A stretch of 64,000 nt of DNA from Caproicibacterium lactatifermentans (GTDB lineage Bacteria > Bacillota > Clostridia > Oscillospirales > Acutalibacteraceae): assembly GCF_013315815.1 (NCBI RefSeq), contig NZ_CP046051.1, forward strand, positions 1,758,501-1,822,500. Reading direction: 5' to 3'. Positions within the stretch are counted from its first letter, which is position 1. Every line of letters starts with the position of its first letter. The notes under the pieces are model-generated. The model saw only the letters and a list, made by a program, of their open reading frames with translations. It was not told the origin of the DNA and ran no database searches. The position numbers and the translations under genes were made by a program. Below are positions 56,227 through 64,000 of this stretch, piece after piece.

Positions 56227-58256
56227 TGCATTCTTTATTTGCAAAACCGATGATTGAATTAAAAGGCGTCGGCAGTAAGCGCGCGGAACTTTTTCAAAAG
56301 CTTGGCGTACCTACTGTCGGCGCTTTGCTGCGTTTATATCCGCGCACCTATGAGGATTGGAGTCAGCCGTACACCATTGCCGACGCACCGCTGGATGTAT
56401 CTTGTGCTGTGCGTGCCACGGCAGAAAGCGTGGGAGCGCCCGTCTTTTCCCGCAGCGGTCTGATGCTGATTCATGTGTGTGCGTTTGATGAAGATGGCAG
56501 TACATTGGACATCGTCTTTTTTAATAACTCTTATATACAAAGCCTCATTCATACCGGCAAAATCTATCTGTTCTATGGAAAGGTGACCATGAGCCGCGGC
56601 CGGCGGCAAATGGCAGCCCCCAACTTTGCCGAGGACGGCACCTGTCCGGGTATGCGTCCGATTTACCCGCAGACAAAAGGACTTTCCACCCGTGTGGTAG
56701 AAAGTGCTGTGCGGGAAGCGCTGCGGCTGTTGCCGGAAACACTGCGTGACCCCATTCCACCGCAGATACGAAATGAACATTCTTTATGTAAGCTGGGCTT
56801 TGCGCTGGAAAATATCCACCAGCCAAAGGACCGGGAAGGCATGGAGGTCGCCCGCCGGCGGCTCGCTTTTGAGGAGCTGTTGGTCCTTCAGCTCGGTCTG
56901 CTGTCCATGAAGGGGCGCTCCCGCAAAAAAAGCTCTTTCCGCATAGAGGACAACTGCCTTTCCTCGTTTTGGAAACTGCTCCCCTTCTCCCCGACCGGCG
57001 CACAGAAACGGGCCGCAGAGGAAGCCGTGCGGGATATGCAGAGCGGCCTGCCCATGAACCGACTGATTCAAGGGGACGTCGGTTCCGGCAAAACAGCGGT
57101 CGCCGCAGCCTGCTGTTTTGTCGTTATCCAAAATGGCATGCAGGCTGTTTTAATGGCCCCAACGGATATTTTGGCACATCAGCATTTCGCATCTCTCTCC
57201 TCCCTGCTGGAACCCGCCGGCATTCATGTTGGGCTGCTGACTGGCTCCTTAAAAGCCAAGGAAAAAGGGCAGGTAAAGGCAGCTGCAGCGGACGGCAGCC
57301 TGCAGCTGCTGGTTGGCACCCATGCCCTGTTGACTAAAGATGTGCAGTTTCGAAAGCTCGCACTGGTCATTACAGATGAACAGCACCGCTTTGGTGTCGG
57401 TCAGCGAGAGGCTCTGGCAGAAAAATCCCAAAATCCACATGTGCTGGTGATGAGTGCCACACCGATTCCGCGCACGCTGGCCCTTATGATTTACGGAGAC
57501 TTGGACATTTCCATTATTGACGAACTGCCGCCGGGCAGACAGACCATTCAGACCTACTGCATTGACAGCGGTAAACGGATACGTGCACTGCACTTTTTGC
57601 AAAAACACGTTCATCGGGGACGGCAGGCCTATATTATCTGTCCTGCTATCGATTCTGACAGCGATAAAGCCAGTGTGGAAACTTACACCTGCCGTCTGCG
57701 GCAGGTTCTACCGGACTGCCGCATTGGCAGCCTGCATGGCCGCATGAAAAGCAGCGAAAAGGAAAAAATCATGCAGGATTTCTCCGATGGCTGCATTGAT
57801 ATTCTGGTTTCCACAACTGTTGTGGAGGTTGGCGTAGACGTACCGAACGCGGTGGATATGCTGATTGAAAATGCGGAACAGTATGGTCTGTCCCAGCTTC
57901 ATCAGCTGCGCGGCAGAGTCGGCCGCGGCAGCTACGAAAGCTACTGTATTTTAATTACCGACGCACAAAATGAAGAGGCCCGCGCACGTATGCGCGTCAT
58001 GTGCGAAACCAGCAATGGATTTGTCATTGCGGAGCAGGACCTAAAGCTACGCGGTCCAGGCGACTTTTTTGGGCAGCGGCAGCACGGCCTTCCACAGCTG
58101 CAAATTGCCGACCTCAACAACGACCTTGACGTCCTAAAAGATGCACAGCAAACCGCCCGCTCCCTTCTGGAGGAAGACCCCGCACTGGAGGCACCAGCGC
58201 ACCGCGGTCTGCGTGCGGAAGTGCGCCAGCTGTTCCGAAACATCAGTGAAACTTAG
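56226..58256 (+). CDS. recG: ATP-dependent DNA helicase RecG
   Basis: RecG, 676 residues, reverses stalled forks and processes Holliday junctions. An N-terminal OB-fold wedge domain (about 1-200) is followed by the helicase core: Walker A QGDVGSGKTAVA, the DEQH box in ITDEQHRFGVGQR, SATPIPRTLA, and the QLRGRVGRG motif VI. The TRG motif region near the C-terminus is present. It is translationally coupled to fakA. Confidence 0.97.
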   Translation: MHSLFAKPMIELKGVGSKRAELFQKLGVPTVGALLRLYPRTYEDWSQPYTIADAPLDVSCAVRATAESVGAPVFSRSGLMLIHVCAFDEDGSTLDIVFFNNSYIQSLIHTGKIYLFYGKVTMSRGRRQMAAPNFAEDGTCPGMRPIYPQTKGLSTRVVESAVREALRLLPETLRDPIPPQIRNEHSLCKLGFALENIHQPKDREGMEVARRRLAFEELLVLQLGLLSMKGRSRKKSSFRIEDNCLSSFWKLLPFSPTGAQKRAAEEAVRDMQSGLPMNRLIQGDVGSGKTAVAAACCFVVIQNGMQAVLMAPTDILAHQHFASLSSLLEPAGIHVGLLTGSLKAKEKGQVKAAAADGSLQLLVGTHALLTKDVQFRKLALVITDEQHRFGVGQREALAEKSQNPHVLVMSATPIPRTLALMIYGDLDISIIDELPPGRQTIQTYCIDSGKRIRALHFLQKHVHRGRQAYIICPAIDSDSDKASVETYTCRLRQVLPDCRIGSLHGRMKSSEKEKIMQDFSDGCIDILVSTTVVEVGVDVPNAVDMLIENAEQYGLSQLHQLRGRVGRGSYESYCILITDAQNEEARARMRVMCETSNGFVIAEQDLKLRGPGDFFGQRQHGLPQLQIADLNNDLDVLKDAQQTARSLLEEDPALEAPAHRGLRAEVRQLFRNISET

Positions 58257-58282
58257 CCGTACAGAAAGGAAGTCATATAGGT

Positions 58283-58594
58283 ATGGCAAATATAGACTAT
58301 CATTCTTTTTGCGCACATTTTAAAGATGGGAAAGACATTCAAGAAGCAGGCTTCTACCTATTCAACGACCAGACCGAAACGGTTTGCTACCTCAAGTTCC
58401 TGCCGGAACGCAAAAATCCGTATTGGGTAAACAGTTGTGACGTACCGGACGGCGTATCCTTTCCGAGCCTTGAGGAACTGATGACTTCACGCATTTTTAA
58501 CCGCAAATCGCTGCAGGAAAACTGGGATAATGTATATATGCTTTCGATAAATGGAATGCACCTGGAAGATTGGCGGGAAACACTGCAAACCTGA
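58283..58594 (+). CDS. Conserved-looking protein of unknown function
   Basis: A 103-residue soluble protein starts MANIDYHSFCAHFKDGKD after AAAGGAAG. It is rich in aromatic residues (Tyr, Phe, Trp), has no signal or membrane segment, and ends in MHLEDWRETLQT. It lies 26 bases after recG and before a strong terminator, so it is the last gene of that transcript. I do not recognise the family. Confidence 0.7.
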   Translation: MANIDYHSFCAHFKDGKDIQEAGFYLFNDQTETVCYLKFLPERKNPYWVNSCDVPDGVSFPSLEELMTSRIFNRKSLQENWDNVYMLSINGMHLEDWRETLQT

Positions 58595-58604
58595 TAGAAC
58601 TGCA

Positions 58605-58652
58605 GAAAAAGGGGCTGCTGCAAAACGAAAACTTTGCAGCAGCCCCTTTCTG
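58605..58652. terminator. Strong bidirectional terminator
   Basis: AAAGGGGCTGCTGCAAA pairs perfectly with TTTGCAGCAGCCCCTTT around an 8-base loop, between convergent genes. Confidence 0.88.
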
Positions 58653-58653
58653 T

Positions 58654-59826
58654 TTAAGCTTTTTGCGTTATTTTTCTCTGCACGCTGCGGGCAGCAACAC
58701 ACAGCAGCAATGTGGCCGCCATATCCGGCAATGTACAGCCGACCGGCGTGTCCACACGCATCAGTACCCGATATAGGATAAATCCGGCCAACCAGACCAC
58801 CGCATTCAGCACGTCCAGCCTGCTTTCTCCGCAGTTCCATTTCAGCAGGAAGAAATCTGCAATTTGCACCGCAACCATCGGCGCAAATACGGAACCGATT
58901 AAGTACAGAAAATCGGTAATATCATCCATCGGGAATAACATCGCGCAGACGGTGCCTACGGCTGTAACCAACATCGCCGCGTGCCTGCCATTTATCTTTT
59001 TGGACAGTGACTCCGCAGAAATACCGGCGCTCCATGCGTCAAGAAAGGTGGTCGTCACCGTAGAAAGAATCAAAATCAGCAGTGCCGCAATGCCCAATCC
59101 GGCTTTCACCATCATGGTGGCAATGTCTGCCTTTCCCGTTAGAATAGCCGCTCCCATGCCGATAATGTACATCCAGCAGCTGACCATTCCGTATACCACC
59201 GTACTGGTCAGCGTTGCGGCAAACGGGTGCTGCGCCTCACGCGTGTAGTCGGAAATCAGAGGCAGCCACGACAGCGGCATGGTGACTGCCAATTCCACCG
59301 CTGCGCCAAATGTCAAGTCCCCTTTGACTGCCGGTTCCGCCTGACCATCGCGGAAAATTACAGCACACAGAACAACCGTCAGCACCAGCAGTGCTGCCAT
59401 GGCAATTTTATTAAGCCAGCCGAGGTTTTCCACACCGACGGCAATCCACACAAGGATAAGGCCGCCGATGACGAGGCACCATACCCATGCGCCGGTGCTA
59501 ACGACACCGTTCGCAGCCAGCGCCCCGTCGTAAATCATAATTGCAGTCCAGCCCACCAACTGAAGAATATTTAGGAAAGCAAAAAACAAACAGCCGATTC
59601 TGCCAAAGCTCATTTGGACCGTGCCCATGGCACTGCGCCCGCTGCGTCCGCCAATCAGTCCAGCAAAGAACAGCATACAGCAGCCAATCAAATGCCCCAA
59701 AAGAATCGCCAGCAGTCCTTTTTGGAACCCCAGCGGCGCAAAATAAGTCCCCGTTAGGATTTCCGCAATGGACACGCCTGCGCCAAACCAAATGAGTCCG
59801 TTTTGAAAGGTCGAAGTTTTTTTCAT
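58654..59826 (-). CDS. cytX: Hydroxymethylpyrimidine transporter CytX (NCS1 family)
   Basis: This 390-residue protein with about 12 membrane segments belongs to the NCS1 cytosine/purine permease family. The opening IWFGAGVSIAEILTGTYFAPLG matches the CytX group, which is usually controlled by TPP riboswitches and is thought to import the thiamine precursor HMP. It overlaps thiD by 4 bases, and ThiD would phosphorylate the imported HMP. Substrate is inferred from context. Confidence 0.88.
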   Translation of the reverse strand: MKKTSTFQNGLIWFGAGVSIAEILTGTYFAPLGFQKGLLAILLGHLIGCCMLFFAGLIGGRSGRSAMGTVQMSFGRIGCLFFAFLNILQLVGWTAIMIYDGALAANGVVSTGAWVWCLVIGGLILVWIAVGVENLGWLNKIAMAALLVLTVVLCAVIFRDGQAEPAVKGDLTFGAAVELAVTMPLSWLPLISDYTREAQHPFAATLTSTVVYGMVSCWMYIIGMGAAILTGKADIATMMVKAGLGIAALLILILSTVTTTFLDAWSAGISAESLSKKINGRHAAMLVTAVGTVCAMLFPMDDITDFLYLIGSVFAPMVAVQIADFFLLKWNCGESRLDVLNAVVWLAGFILYRVLMRVDTPVGCTLPDMAATLLLCVAARSVQRKITQKA

Positions 59827-60632
59827 CGGCGCGCTTCCTCATAATAGGCCGGCTTTAGGTCAAACGCATGGTCCATAGGACCGCTGCCCGCACCTAAATC
59901 CAGCATTGCGGCAAGCGCACCGGAAAGATACGTTTTTGCCTTGCAGACAGATGTATCCAAATCGTATCCTTTCGCAAGGTTCGCCGCAATGGCACTGGAC
60001 AGCGTACAACCTGTCCCATGCGTGTTGGGGTTATCAATGCGCCTGCCCTCAAACCATTTGTATCCGCCGTCACGGTACAGGAGGTCATTGGCATCGTTCA
60101 GCCGATGTCCGCCCTTGCACAGCACCGCACAGGAATAGGTGCTGCCGATAACCGCCGCCGCCTTTTCCATGTCCTGCGGCGAAGTGATTTTTTGTCCGGA
60201 CAAAACCTCGGCTTCCGGAATGTTTGGTGTCAGTACCGTCGCCAGCGGCAGCAGCTGTTCCTTCAGTATCGCTACAGCGTCATCTGAAATCAGCTTTGCG
60301 CCGCTTGTAGCTACCATAACGGGGTCCACCACAATGTTCTCCGCCTTGTAAAACCGCAGACGTTCCGCAATCGTTTCAATCAGCGCAGAAGAAGCGACCA
60401 TACCAATTTTAACCGCGTCCGGCCGAATATCTGTAAAGACACTGTCAATCTGCTGTGCCAGGAACGACGAACCCACTTCAAAAATCCCCTGCACGCCGGT
60501 CGTGTTCTGCGCTGTCAAAGCCGTAATGGCGCTCATGGCAAATACGCCATTCATCGTCATGGTTTTGATATCCGCCTGAATACCGGCGCCACCGCTGGAA
60601 TCGCTTCCGGCGATTGTTAATGCTGTCCTCAT
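59823..60632 (-). CDS. thiD: Hydroxymethylpyrimidine (phosphate) kinase
   Basis: ThiD phosphorylates HMP to HMP-PP for thiamine synthesis. The 269-residue product starts MRTALTIAGSDSSGGAGIQADIK, the ThiD signature, with NGVFAMSAITALTAQN and the anion-hole region NTHGTGCTLSSAIA. It is the first gene behind the TPP riboswitch and overlaps cytX. Other thi genes are not in the window, so only salvage of HMP is visible. Confidence 0.96.
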   Translation of the reverse strand: MRTALTIAGSDSSGGAGIQADIKTMTMNGVFAMSAITALTAQNTTGVQGIFEVGSSFLAQQIDSVFTDIRPDAVKIGMVASSALIETIAERLRFYKAENIVVDPVMVATSGAKLISDDAVAILKEQLLPLATVLTPNIPEAEVLSGQKITSPQDMEKAAAVIGSTYSCAVLCKGGHRLNDANDLLYRDGGYKWFEGRRIDNPNTHGTGCTLSSAIAANLAKGYDLDTSVCKAKTYLSGALAAMLDLGAGSGPMDHAFDLKPAYYEEARR

Positions 60633-60770
60633 TTGTAATTACCCCTTTCCAGCATTTCATTTTGCGGCAGAAGGTGGTGCCCCCAATCTGCCAGCCGCAA
60701 AAGCCAGCCGTGAAAGCGGCGGTCTTTTGCTGGATATCCCATTTTTCTGTTCTGTGGGAACAAAGGCGGG

Positions 60771-60806
60771 CAAAAAGAAAAGCAGTGCCTGCAAAAGGCG
60801 CTGCCA
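60771..60806 (-). terminator. Expression-platform terminator of the TPP riboswitch
   Basis: On the minus strand GGCAGCGCCT pairs with AGGCACTGC, followed by TTTTCTTTTTG. TPP binding should favour this hairpin and stop transcription before thiD. Confidence 0.75.
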
Positions 60807-60821
60807 CAAACAATTCTTTCT

Positions 60822-60905
60822 TGTTCCCTACGTTGGCATTACCCAAATCAGGTGAAGGGTCAAAGCACTTTCGCTTACTCTCAGCCCACGTTTGTGAGCT
60901 CCCCA
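60822..60905 (-). ncRNA. TPP riboswitch (THI element)
   Basis: On the minus strand the conserved parts occur in order: GGGGAGC, GGGCTGAGAGTA, GACCCTTCACCTGAT, TTGGGTAATGCCAACG and TAGGGAAC. This is a complete aptamer, upstream of thiD-cytX. Confidence 0.96.
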
Positions 60906-60991
60906 CATATATTTTTAGTATATCGAATCATTTTCATCTTGTCAAGGCAAGCTGTTTATTGGTATTTCTCGTTGGATTGCTTCCGCGGCAT

Positions 60992-61032
60992 AGAAAAAGC
61001 CAGCGCCTAAACAGCGCTGGCTTCTTGTTCAG
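60992..61032 (-). terminator. Terminator after lexA
   Basis: On the minus strand GCCAGCGC pairs with GCGCTGGC around a 7-base loop, followed by TTTTTCT. Confidence 0.85.
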
Positions 61033-61041
61033 ATATTTTAT

Positions 61042-61635
61042 TTAATAGTTGCGGTAGAGGGCAACCACCTTGCCGAGAATGGCAACTTCTTTGGTGTAAA
61101 TCGGTTCAAAGTCCGGATTTTCTGGCTGCAGACGCACACGGCCGGGTTCCCGATAAAAGCGTTTAACGGTCGCTTCTCCATCTATCATTGCAATGACGAT
61201 TTCGCCGTTTTCCGCTTCCGGTGTCTGACGGGCAATGACGATGTCATTATCTAATATGCCGGCATCCCGCATACTTTCTCCATGTACATGCAGGGCAAAA
61301 TAGACATCATCTTCACTGCGTTTCGCCGGTGCATAGGGCACATGGCCTTCTGTATCCTCCACTGCCAAAATGGGCCGTCCCGCCGCGACCCTGCCGACAA
61401 TAGGTACCTGCAGCACGGGAACAGAACGACTCTGCCCTGTCAGATGAATGGCCCGGTTCAGACCGGCATCCCGTGTGATAAGGCCCTCTTTTTCCAGTGT
61501 TTTTAAATGTGCATGTACGCTGGAAGTCGATTTTAAACCGGTTGCCGCGCAGATTTCCCGCACGGTAGGCGGCAGCCCAGTTTGTAGGCGGCTTTTCAGG
61601 TAGTCGTAAACTTTCTGCTGGCTTGCTGTAAGCAT
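61042..61635 (-). CDS. lexA: SOS repressor LexA
   Basis: LexA, 197 residues, represses SOS genes until RecA filaments trigger its self-cleavage. The N-terminal winged helix has PTVREICAATGLKSTSSVHAH. The cleavage site is AAG-RPI in RVAAGRPI. The catalytic Ser is in VHGESMRDAGI and Lys in EATVKRFYRE. ATG 61635 is chosen after AAAGAGGA; the longer frame to 61689 lacks a ribosome site. A palindrome overlaps its own -35 region. Confidence 0.97.
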   Translation of the reverse strand: MLTASQQKVYDYLKSRLQTGLPPTVREICAATGLKSTSSVHAHLKTLEKEGLITRDAGLNRAIHLTGQSRSVPVLQVPIVGRVAAGRPILAVEDTEGHVPYAPAKRSEDDVYFALHVHGESMRDAGILDNDIVIARQTPEAENGEIVIAMIDGEATVKRFYREPGRVRLQPENPDFEPIYTKEVAILGKVVALYRNY

Positions 61636-61657
61636 ATTGTATTTCCTCTTTTCCTTT

Positions 61658-61708
61658 CGCCGCAAATAAGTATACCATAGAAAGAACAAAATCGCAAACG
61701 TTTGTTTG
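61658..61708 (-). promoter_or_regulatory. lexA promoter with variant LexA box
   Basis: CAAAC-GTTT-GTTTG (61695-61708) is a palindrome with the spacing of the LexA box but AAAC in place of GAAC half-sites. Read on the minus strand it overlaps the -35 TTGCGA, followed after 17 bases by TATACT, about 40 bases before lexA. Confidence 0.6.
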
Positions 61709-61789
61709 TAAACGGCGTAATGTTGTTATTCTTTATAAAACATTCACATACTATTAACAAATTTTGGGCTATAGCGCTGTATACTGAGT

Positions 61790-61905
61790 ATGTAATCAAG
61801 AACAACGGAGCCGCACCGTTCACTTGATGTATGTTCTACCCTCCTCAATATACCCCTCAAGCTATTGAAAAAAACCGGGTGCCGCAGCCCGGTTTTTTTC
61901 TGTCT
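61790..61905 (+). ncRNA. Possible small RNA between lexA and the M23 gene
   Basis: ATCAAG-aac-AACGG (61796-61809) can pair with CCGTT-ca-CTTGAT to form a hairpin. About 50 bases later AAAAACCGGG pairs with CCCGGTTTTTTT (61867-61900), a clear terminator. No ORF fits. The TATACT upstream lacks a good -35, so the transcript is uncertain; the terminator is symmetric and could serve the other strand. Confidence 0.35.
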
Positions 61906-61967
61906 AAACTTCCTGTTTTGGTATATTTTCCTGCCGCAAGGCCATACTAGGGCTGGAGGTGGCAGGA

Positions 61968-62780
61968 TTGAATACACAAGATTATAAAAAGCAGGAAGAA
62001 CAGGAAAACGGAACAAGCACCGGATATCCATCCGGCGGCACAAACTCATCGCCCGGTAAAAAGCCCCCAAAAGGAAAGAAAGGGTTTTACATTGCACTGG
62101 TTATTTGCCTGACGGCAGTTACCGTGGCGGGATGGACAACCTACAGCAGTTTGCACAAGTACAAAAAAAGCACTTTGGATACACTGAACACCATTACGGA
62201 AAGCACCGTGTCTTCCCCACAAGAAAGCTTGCCGTCCGTTTCTTCACAGAGCGGCTGGGAAACGAGCAGTGTAACCAGTGAACCTGCCCAAAGCAGCCAG
62301 GCGGAAGCATCGGCAGCACCCGCTTCTTCCGCGGCAGCTGCGGCACAGCCGAAGTCTGCTGCGCCTGCTGCAGCTGCGCCTGCCGGTCTGCAGGAACCTG
62401 TACCGGATGCACCGGTACAGCACGCCTTCAGCGAAACACCGCTCTACTCGAAAACGATGCATGACTGGCGTGCACACGCCGGCATTGACCTGCGTGCCGC
62501 GAAAGGTACACCCGTATGCGCTGCGGCGGATGGCACTGTGCAGGCCGTGTCCGAACCGGAAGACTTTGGCGGTATGGTACAGGTTGTCCATGCAAACGGC
62601 CTGACTACCTGCTATTGTGGACTAACCGACATTTCTGTGCACAAAGGAGATACGGTCAAAGTTGGACATCAGCTTGGCAAGGTGGGAGAAATCCCCTGCG
62701 AAGCAGACGAGGCCCCCCACCTGCATTTTGCTGTTCAAAAAAGCGGCAAATTTCTAGACCCGGCAGACCTTTTAAAGTGA
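61968..62780 (+). CDS. spoIIQ: M23-family (LytM) membrane-anchored protein, SpoIIQ-like
   Basis: This 270-residue protein has a polar Gly/Pro-rich N-terminus, a membrane segment near 43-63 (GFYIALVICLTAVTVAGW), a Ser/Ala/Pro linker to about 155, and an M23 peptidase domain. Zinc ligands are kept: H-x4-D in RAHAGIDL and H-x-H in PHLHFAV. SpoIIQ of the forespore has this layout, and the nearby spoIIID supports the name; a vegetative endopeptidase is the alternative. TTG 61968 is chosen as start, 8 bases after GGAGG. Confidence 0.7.
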   Translation: MNTQDYKKQEEQENGTSTGYPSGGTNSSPGKKPPKGKKGFYIALVICLTAVTVAGWTTYSSLHKYKKSTLDTLNTITESTVSSPQESLPSVSSQSGWETSSVTSEPAQSSQAEASAAPASSAAAAAQPKSAAPAAAAPAGLQEPVPDAPVQHAFSETPLYSKTMHDWRAHAGIDLRAAKGTPVCAAADGTVQAVSEPEDFGGMVQVVHANGLTTCYCGLTDISVHKGDTVKVGHQLGKVGEIPCEADEAPHLHFAVQKSGKFLDPADLLK

Positions 62781-62800
62781 CCGAAAAATTGTACTGCAAC

Positions 62801-62848
62801 ACAGCGCCGCAGATTCGGAGTTTCCCCGATTCTGTGGCTTTTTTAATT
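62801..62848 (+). terminator. Terminator after the M23 gene
   Basis: GCCGCAGATTCGG pairs with CCGATTCTGTGGC, followed by TTTTTT. Confidence 0.85.
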
Positions 62849-62866
62849 TGTTTACAGCTTCTTTAT

Positions 62867-62895
62867 TTGAGTTGTTCCTACAATTATGGTATAAT
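62867..62895 (+). promoter_or_regulatory. Promoter candidate for the universal stress protein gene
   Basis: TTGAGT (62867-62872), 17 bases, TATAAT (62890-62895), about 160 bases before the start; the AT-rich sequence between shows no hairpin. Confidence 0.6.
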
Positions 62896-63056
62896 ATAAA
62901 ATAAAGAAGACATATTTGCCAAAAAATAAAAATCATTTGTGCTTTACTTGTTCATATAATATACACTCTTTGTTTCAACAGATTTTTTATTTGCATGATA
63001 TACTAGCAACGCCATGTAAGAAGGGAATCCTCCCTTTCAGAAAGGAGTCCTGAGTT

Positions 63057-63488
63057 TTGGACAATAAGAAAGCGGTGCTTGTGTGTGTGACTGGTCAGCA
63101 TGACTGTGACCGTCTGATTCACACTGGAAAATATATCGCGGAGAAACGCGGTGTGCCGCTGCAGGTGCTGAGCATCCAGTCCGCTGGGCTTGGCACACGC
63201 AAAGAATGTGAAGAACTGGAATATCTGCGGCAGGTTTCGAAAGAAGCAGATGCTGAAATGACTGTTTATTTTAATAAAGAGGCCGCCTATACAGCAGCGG
63301 CTTTCGCGCGGCAGGTGGGCGCTGTTCATATCGTGACCGGTATGGCAGAAAACACCTCCAATGGATTCATTGATGTACTGCACAGTCTTCTACCAAAAGT
63401 CCCTATTTCCATGGTAACGAAAGACAACAAAATACATAATATTTGTCCCCAAAATACCGAATGCGCACCACGAATGGTACGTGCCTGA
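63057..63488 (+). CDS. Universal stress protein family (KdpD-type USP domain)
   Basis: This 143-residue protein starts at TTG 63057 after AAAGGAG. It contains a single USP fold like the domain in KdpD sensor kinases: VLVCVTGQHDCDRLIHTG at the N-terminus and VGAVHIVTGMAENTS at about 87-101. The tail (ICPQNTECAPRM) has two cysteines. No kinase is attached. A role in nucleotide binding or stress signalling is family-based. Confidence 0.7.
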   Translation: MDNKKAVLVCVTGQHDCDRLIHTGKYIAEKRGVPLQVLSIQSAGLGTRKECEELEYLRQVSKEADAEMTVYFNKEAAYTAAAFARQVGAVHIVTGMAENTSNGFIDVLHSLLPKVPISMVTKDNKIHNICPQNTECAPRMVRA

Positions 63489-63493
63489 ACAGG

Positions 63494-63541
63494 CAATGAC
63501 CGGCAGAAAGCTGACATGCTTTCCGCCGGTCATTTGTTTTT
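63494..63541. terminator. Bidirectional terminator between the USP gene and spoIIID
   Basis: AATGACCGGC-GAAAGC pairs with GCTTTC-GCCGGTCATT, followed by TGTTTTT. Confidence 0.88.
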
Positions 63542-63542
63542 C

Positions 63543-63806
63543 TCACACTTTTTGTTGATTGAGCCGCTCATATTTTGCCTTGGTGGCAAGGCCGCCGCGG
63601 ATGTGTCTTTGCGCTTTGTTGACCTGCAGGACCTTCTGGACTTTCTTATACAACTGACGGTCTATCTGCTCCAAACGTTTTGTCACATCTTTATGTACGG
63701 TGCTTTTGGAAACACCAAATTTTTTAGCAGCGGCACGAACGGTTGCTTTGTGTAAAACAATGTATTCCCCAAGCTCAACAGCTCTTTTCTCGACGATGCC
63801 TTTCAT
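63543..63806 (-). CDS. spoIIID: Sporulation transcription factor SpoIIID
   Basis: SpoIIID is the small mother-cell regulator acting with sigma E and switching to sigma K. The 87-residue product starts MKGIVEKRAVELGEYIV at ATG 63806 after GGGAGGG. It has the helix-turn-helix VRAAAKKFGVSKSTVHKDVTKRL and the basic tail RHIRGGLATKAKYERL, both diagnostic. It shows the organism belongs to a spore-forming lineage. A CATACACT sequence (63879-63872, minus) matches the sigma E -10. Confidence 0.95.
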   Translation of the reverse strand: MKGIVEKRAVELGEYIVLHKATVRAAAKKFGVSKSTVHKDVTKRLEQIDRQLYKKVQKVLQVNKAQRHIRGGLATKAKYERLNQQKV

Positions 63807-64000
63807 AAAACGCACCCTCCCGCTATTCGTTATTCGATACTATGCAGGAATTTTACGTTTTATGAGAAAGAAGTGTATGTTTACAAGTATATCCACTAAA
63901 TATATAATTTAGTTTAGATCCAGGTTTTGAACCATTTACCATTTTGTACCGTTGTATAGAAGGGCTGGGGAACGAATGGAAAAATGAATACAAAGCAAAT
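63807..64000. other. Intergenic end of window
   Basis: Apart from the sigma E-like -10 noted for spoIIID, I see no gene or clear element in these AT-rich 194 bases. Confidence 0.5.

Noticed and set aside
61921..61949. Sigma F/G-like promoter (GTATA ... GGCCATACTA) before the M23 gene
   Set aside because: The -10 matches well, but spacing is 14 bases for sigma F and the start point would fall inside the ribosome site, so it cannot drive this gene in the usual way.

Overview
The window reads as chromosome of an anaerobic, spore-forming member of the Clostridia, most likely Oscillospiraceae/Ruminococcaceae. The evidence is a V-type ATPase instead of an F-type one in view, an electron-transferring lactate dehydrogenase/Etf cluster, an A-type flavoprotein for O2/NO defence, SpoIIID and a SpoIIQ-like protein, and T-box, glmS-ribozyme and TPP leaders. 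The mid-range G+C and the lactate racemase, permease, LctD, EtfBA and acyl-CoA dehydrogenase set recall lactate-using chain elongators such as Caproicibacterium or Caproiciproducens. That placement is inference; no rRNA or tRNA gene was seen.

Layout. 1-5574 (minus): a V-type ATPase operon in the Enterococcus hirae order ntpF-I-K-E-C-G-A, cut by the window edge inside ntpA. 5875-6904: a NUDIX hydrolase and dCTP deaminase. 7026-15055: lactate metabolism, with larA and lctD-etfB-etfA-acd on the minus strand and a lactate permease divergent. 15327-19091: undecaprenyl-diphosphatase and envelope proteins, including a secreted protein with a decayed dockerin-like end. 19167-24509: metal homeostasis, with csoR and a CopA-CopZ fusion divergent from a CadC-like repressor and a CadA-type ATPase. 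24736-30962: recA-recX-rimO-pgsA, then a cysteine T-box driving cysE-cysS. 31017-36511 (minus): lipoprotein, two-component system, DUF1385 protein, prmC. 36716-38542: glmS behind a glmS ribozyme. 39005-42640: A-type flavoprotein, an unassigned structured RNA candidate, a VOC protein, and glutamate dehydrogenase. 42730-45298: prmA with a Cys-rich mini-protein, and a flippase. 45333-51164 (minus): an Ile T-box operon ilvB-ilvN-ilvA and a Thr T-box thrS. 51949-58594: rny-ymdB, then fakA-recG and an unknown gene. 58654-61635 (minus): TPP-riboswitch thiD-cytX and lexA. 61968-63806: SpoIIQ-like M23 protein, a universal stress protein, and SpoIIID.

How it fits together. Lactate taken up by the permease and epimerised by LarA would be oxidised by LctD, with EtfBA linking it to the co-transcribed acyl-CoA dehydrogenase. 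The V-ATPase K subunit keeps all Na+ ligands that can be checked, so ion coupling is probably Na+. RNA-level control is unusually dense: three T-boxes whose specifiers can be read as Cys, Ile and Thr, one glmS ribozyme, one TPP riboswitch, and two or three structured regions I cannot name. recA and lexA both carry LexA-type palindromes.

No CRISPR array, prophage, insertion sequence or obvious foreign island was found. The most interesting unexplained items are the pseudoknot-capable RNA at about 40281-40430, the hairpin-rich stretch upstream of rny, and the CopA-CopZ fusion that keeps a complete internal ribosome binding site.
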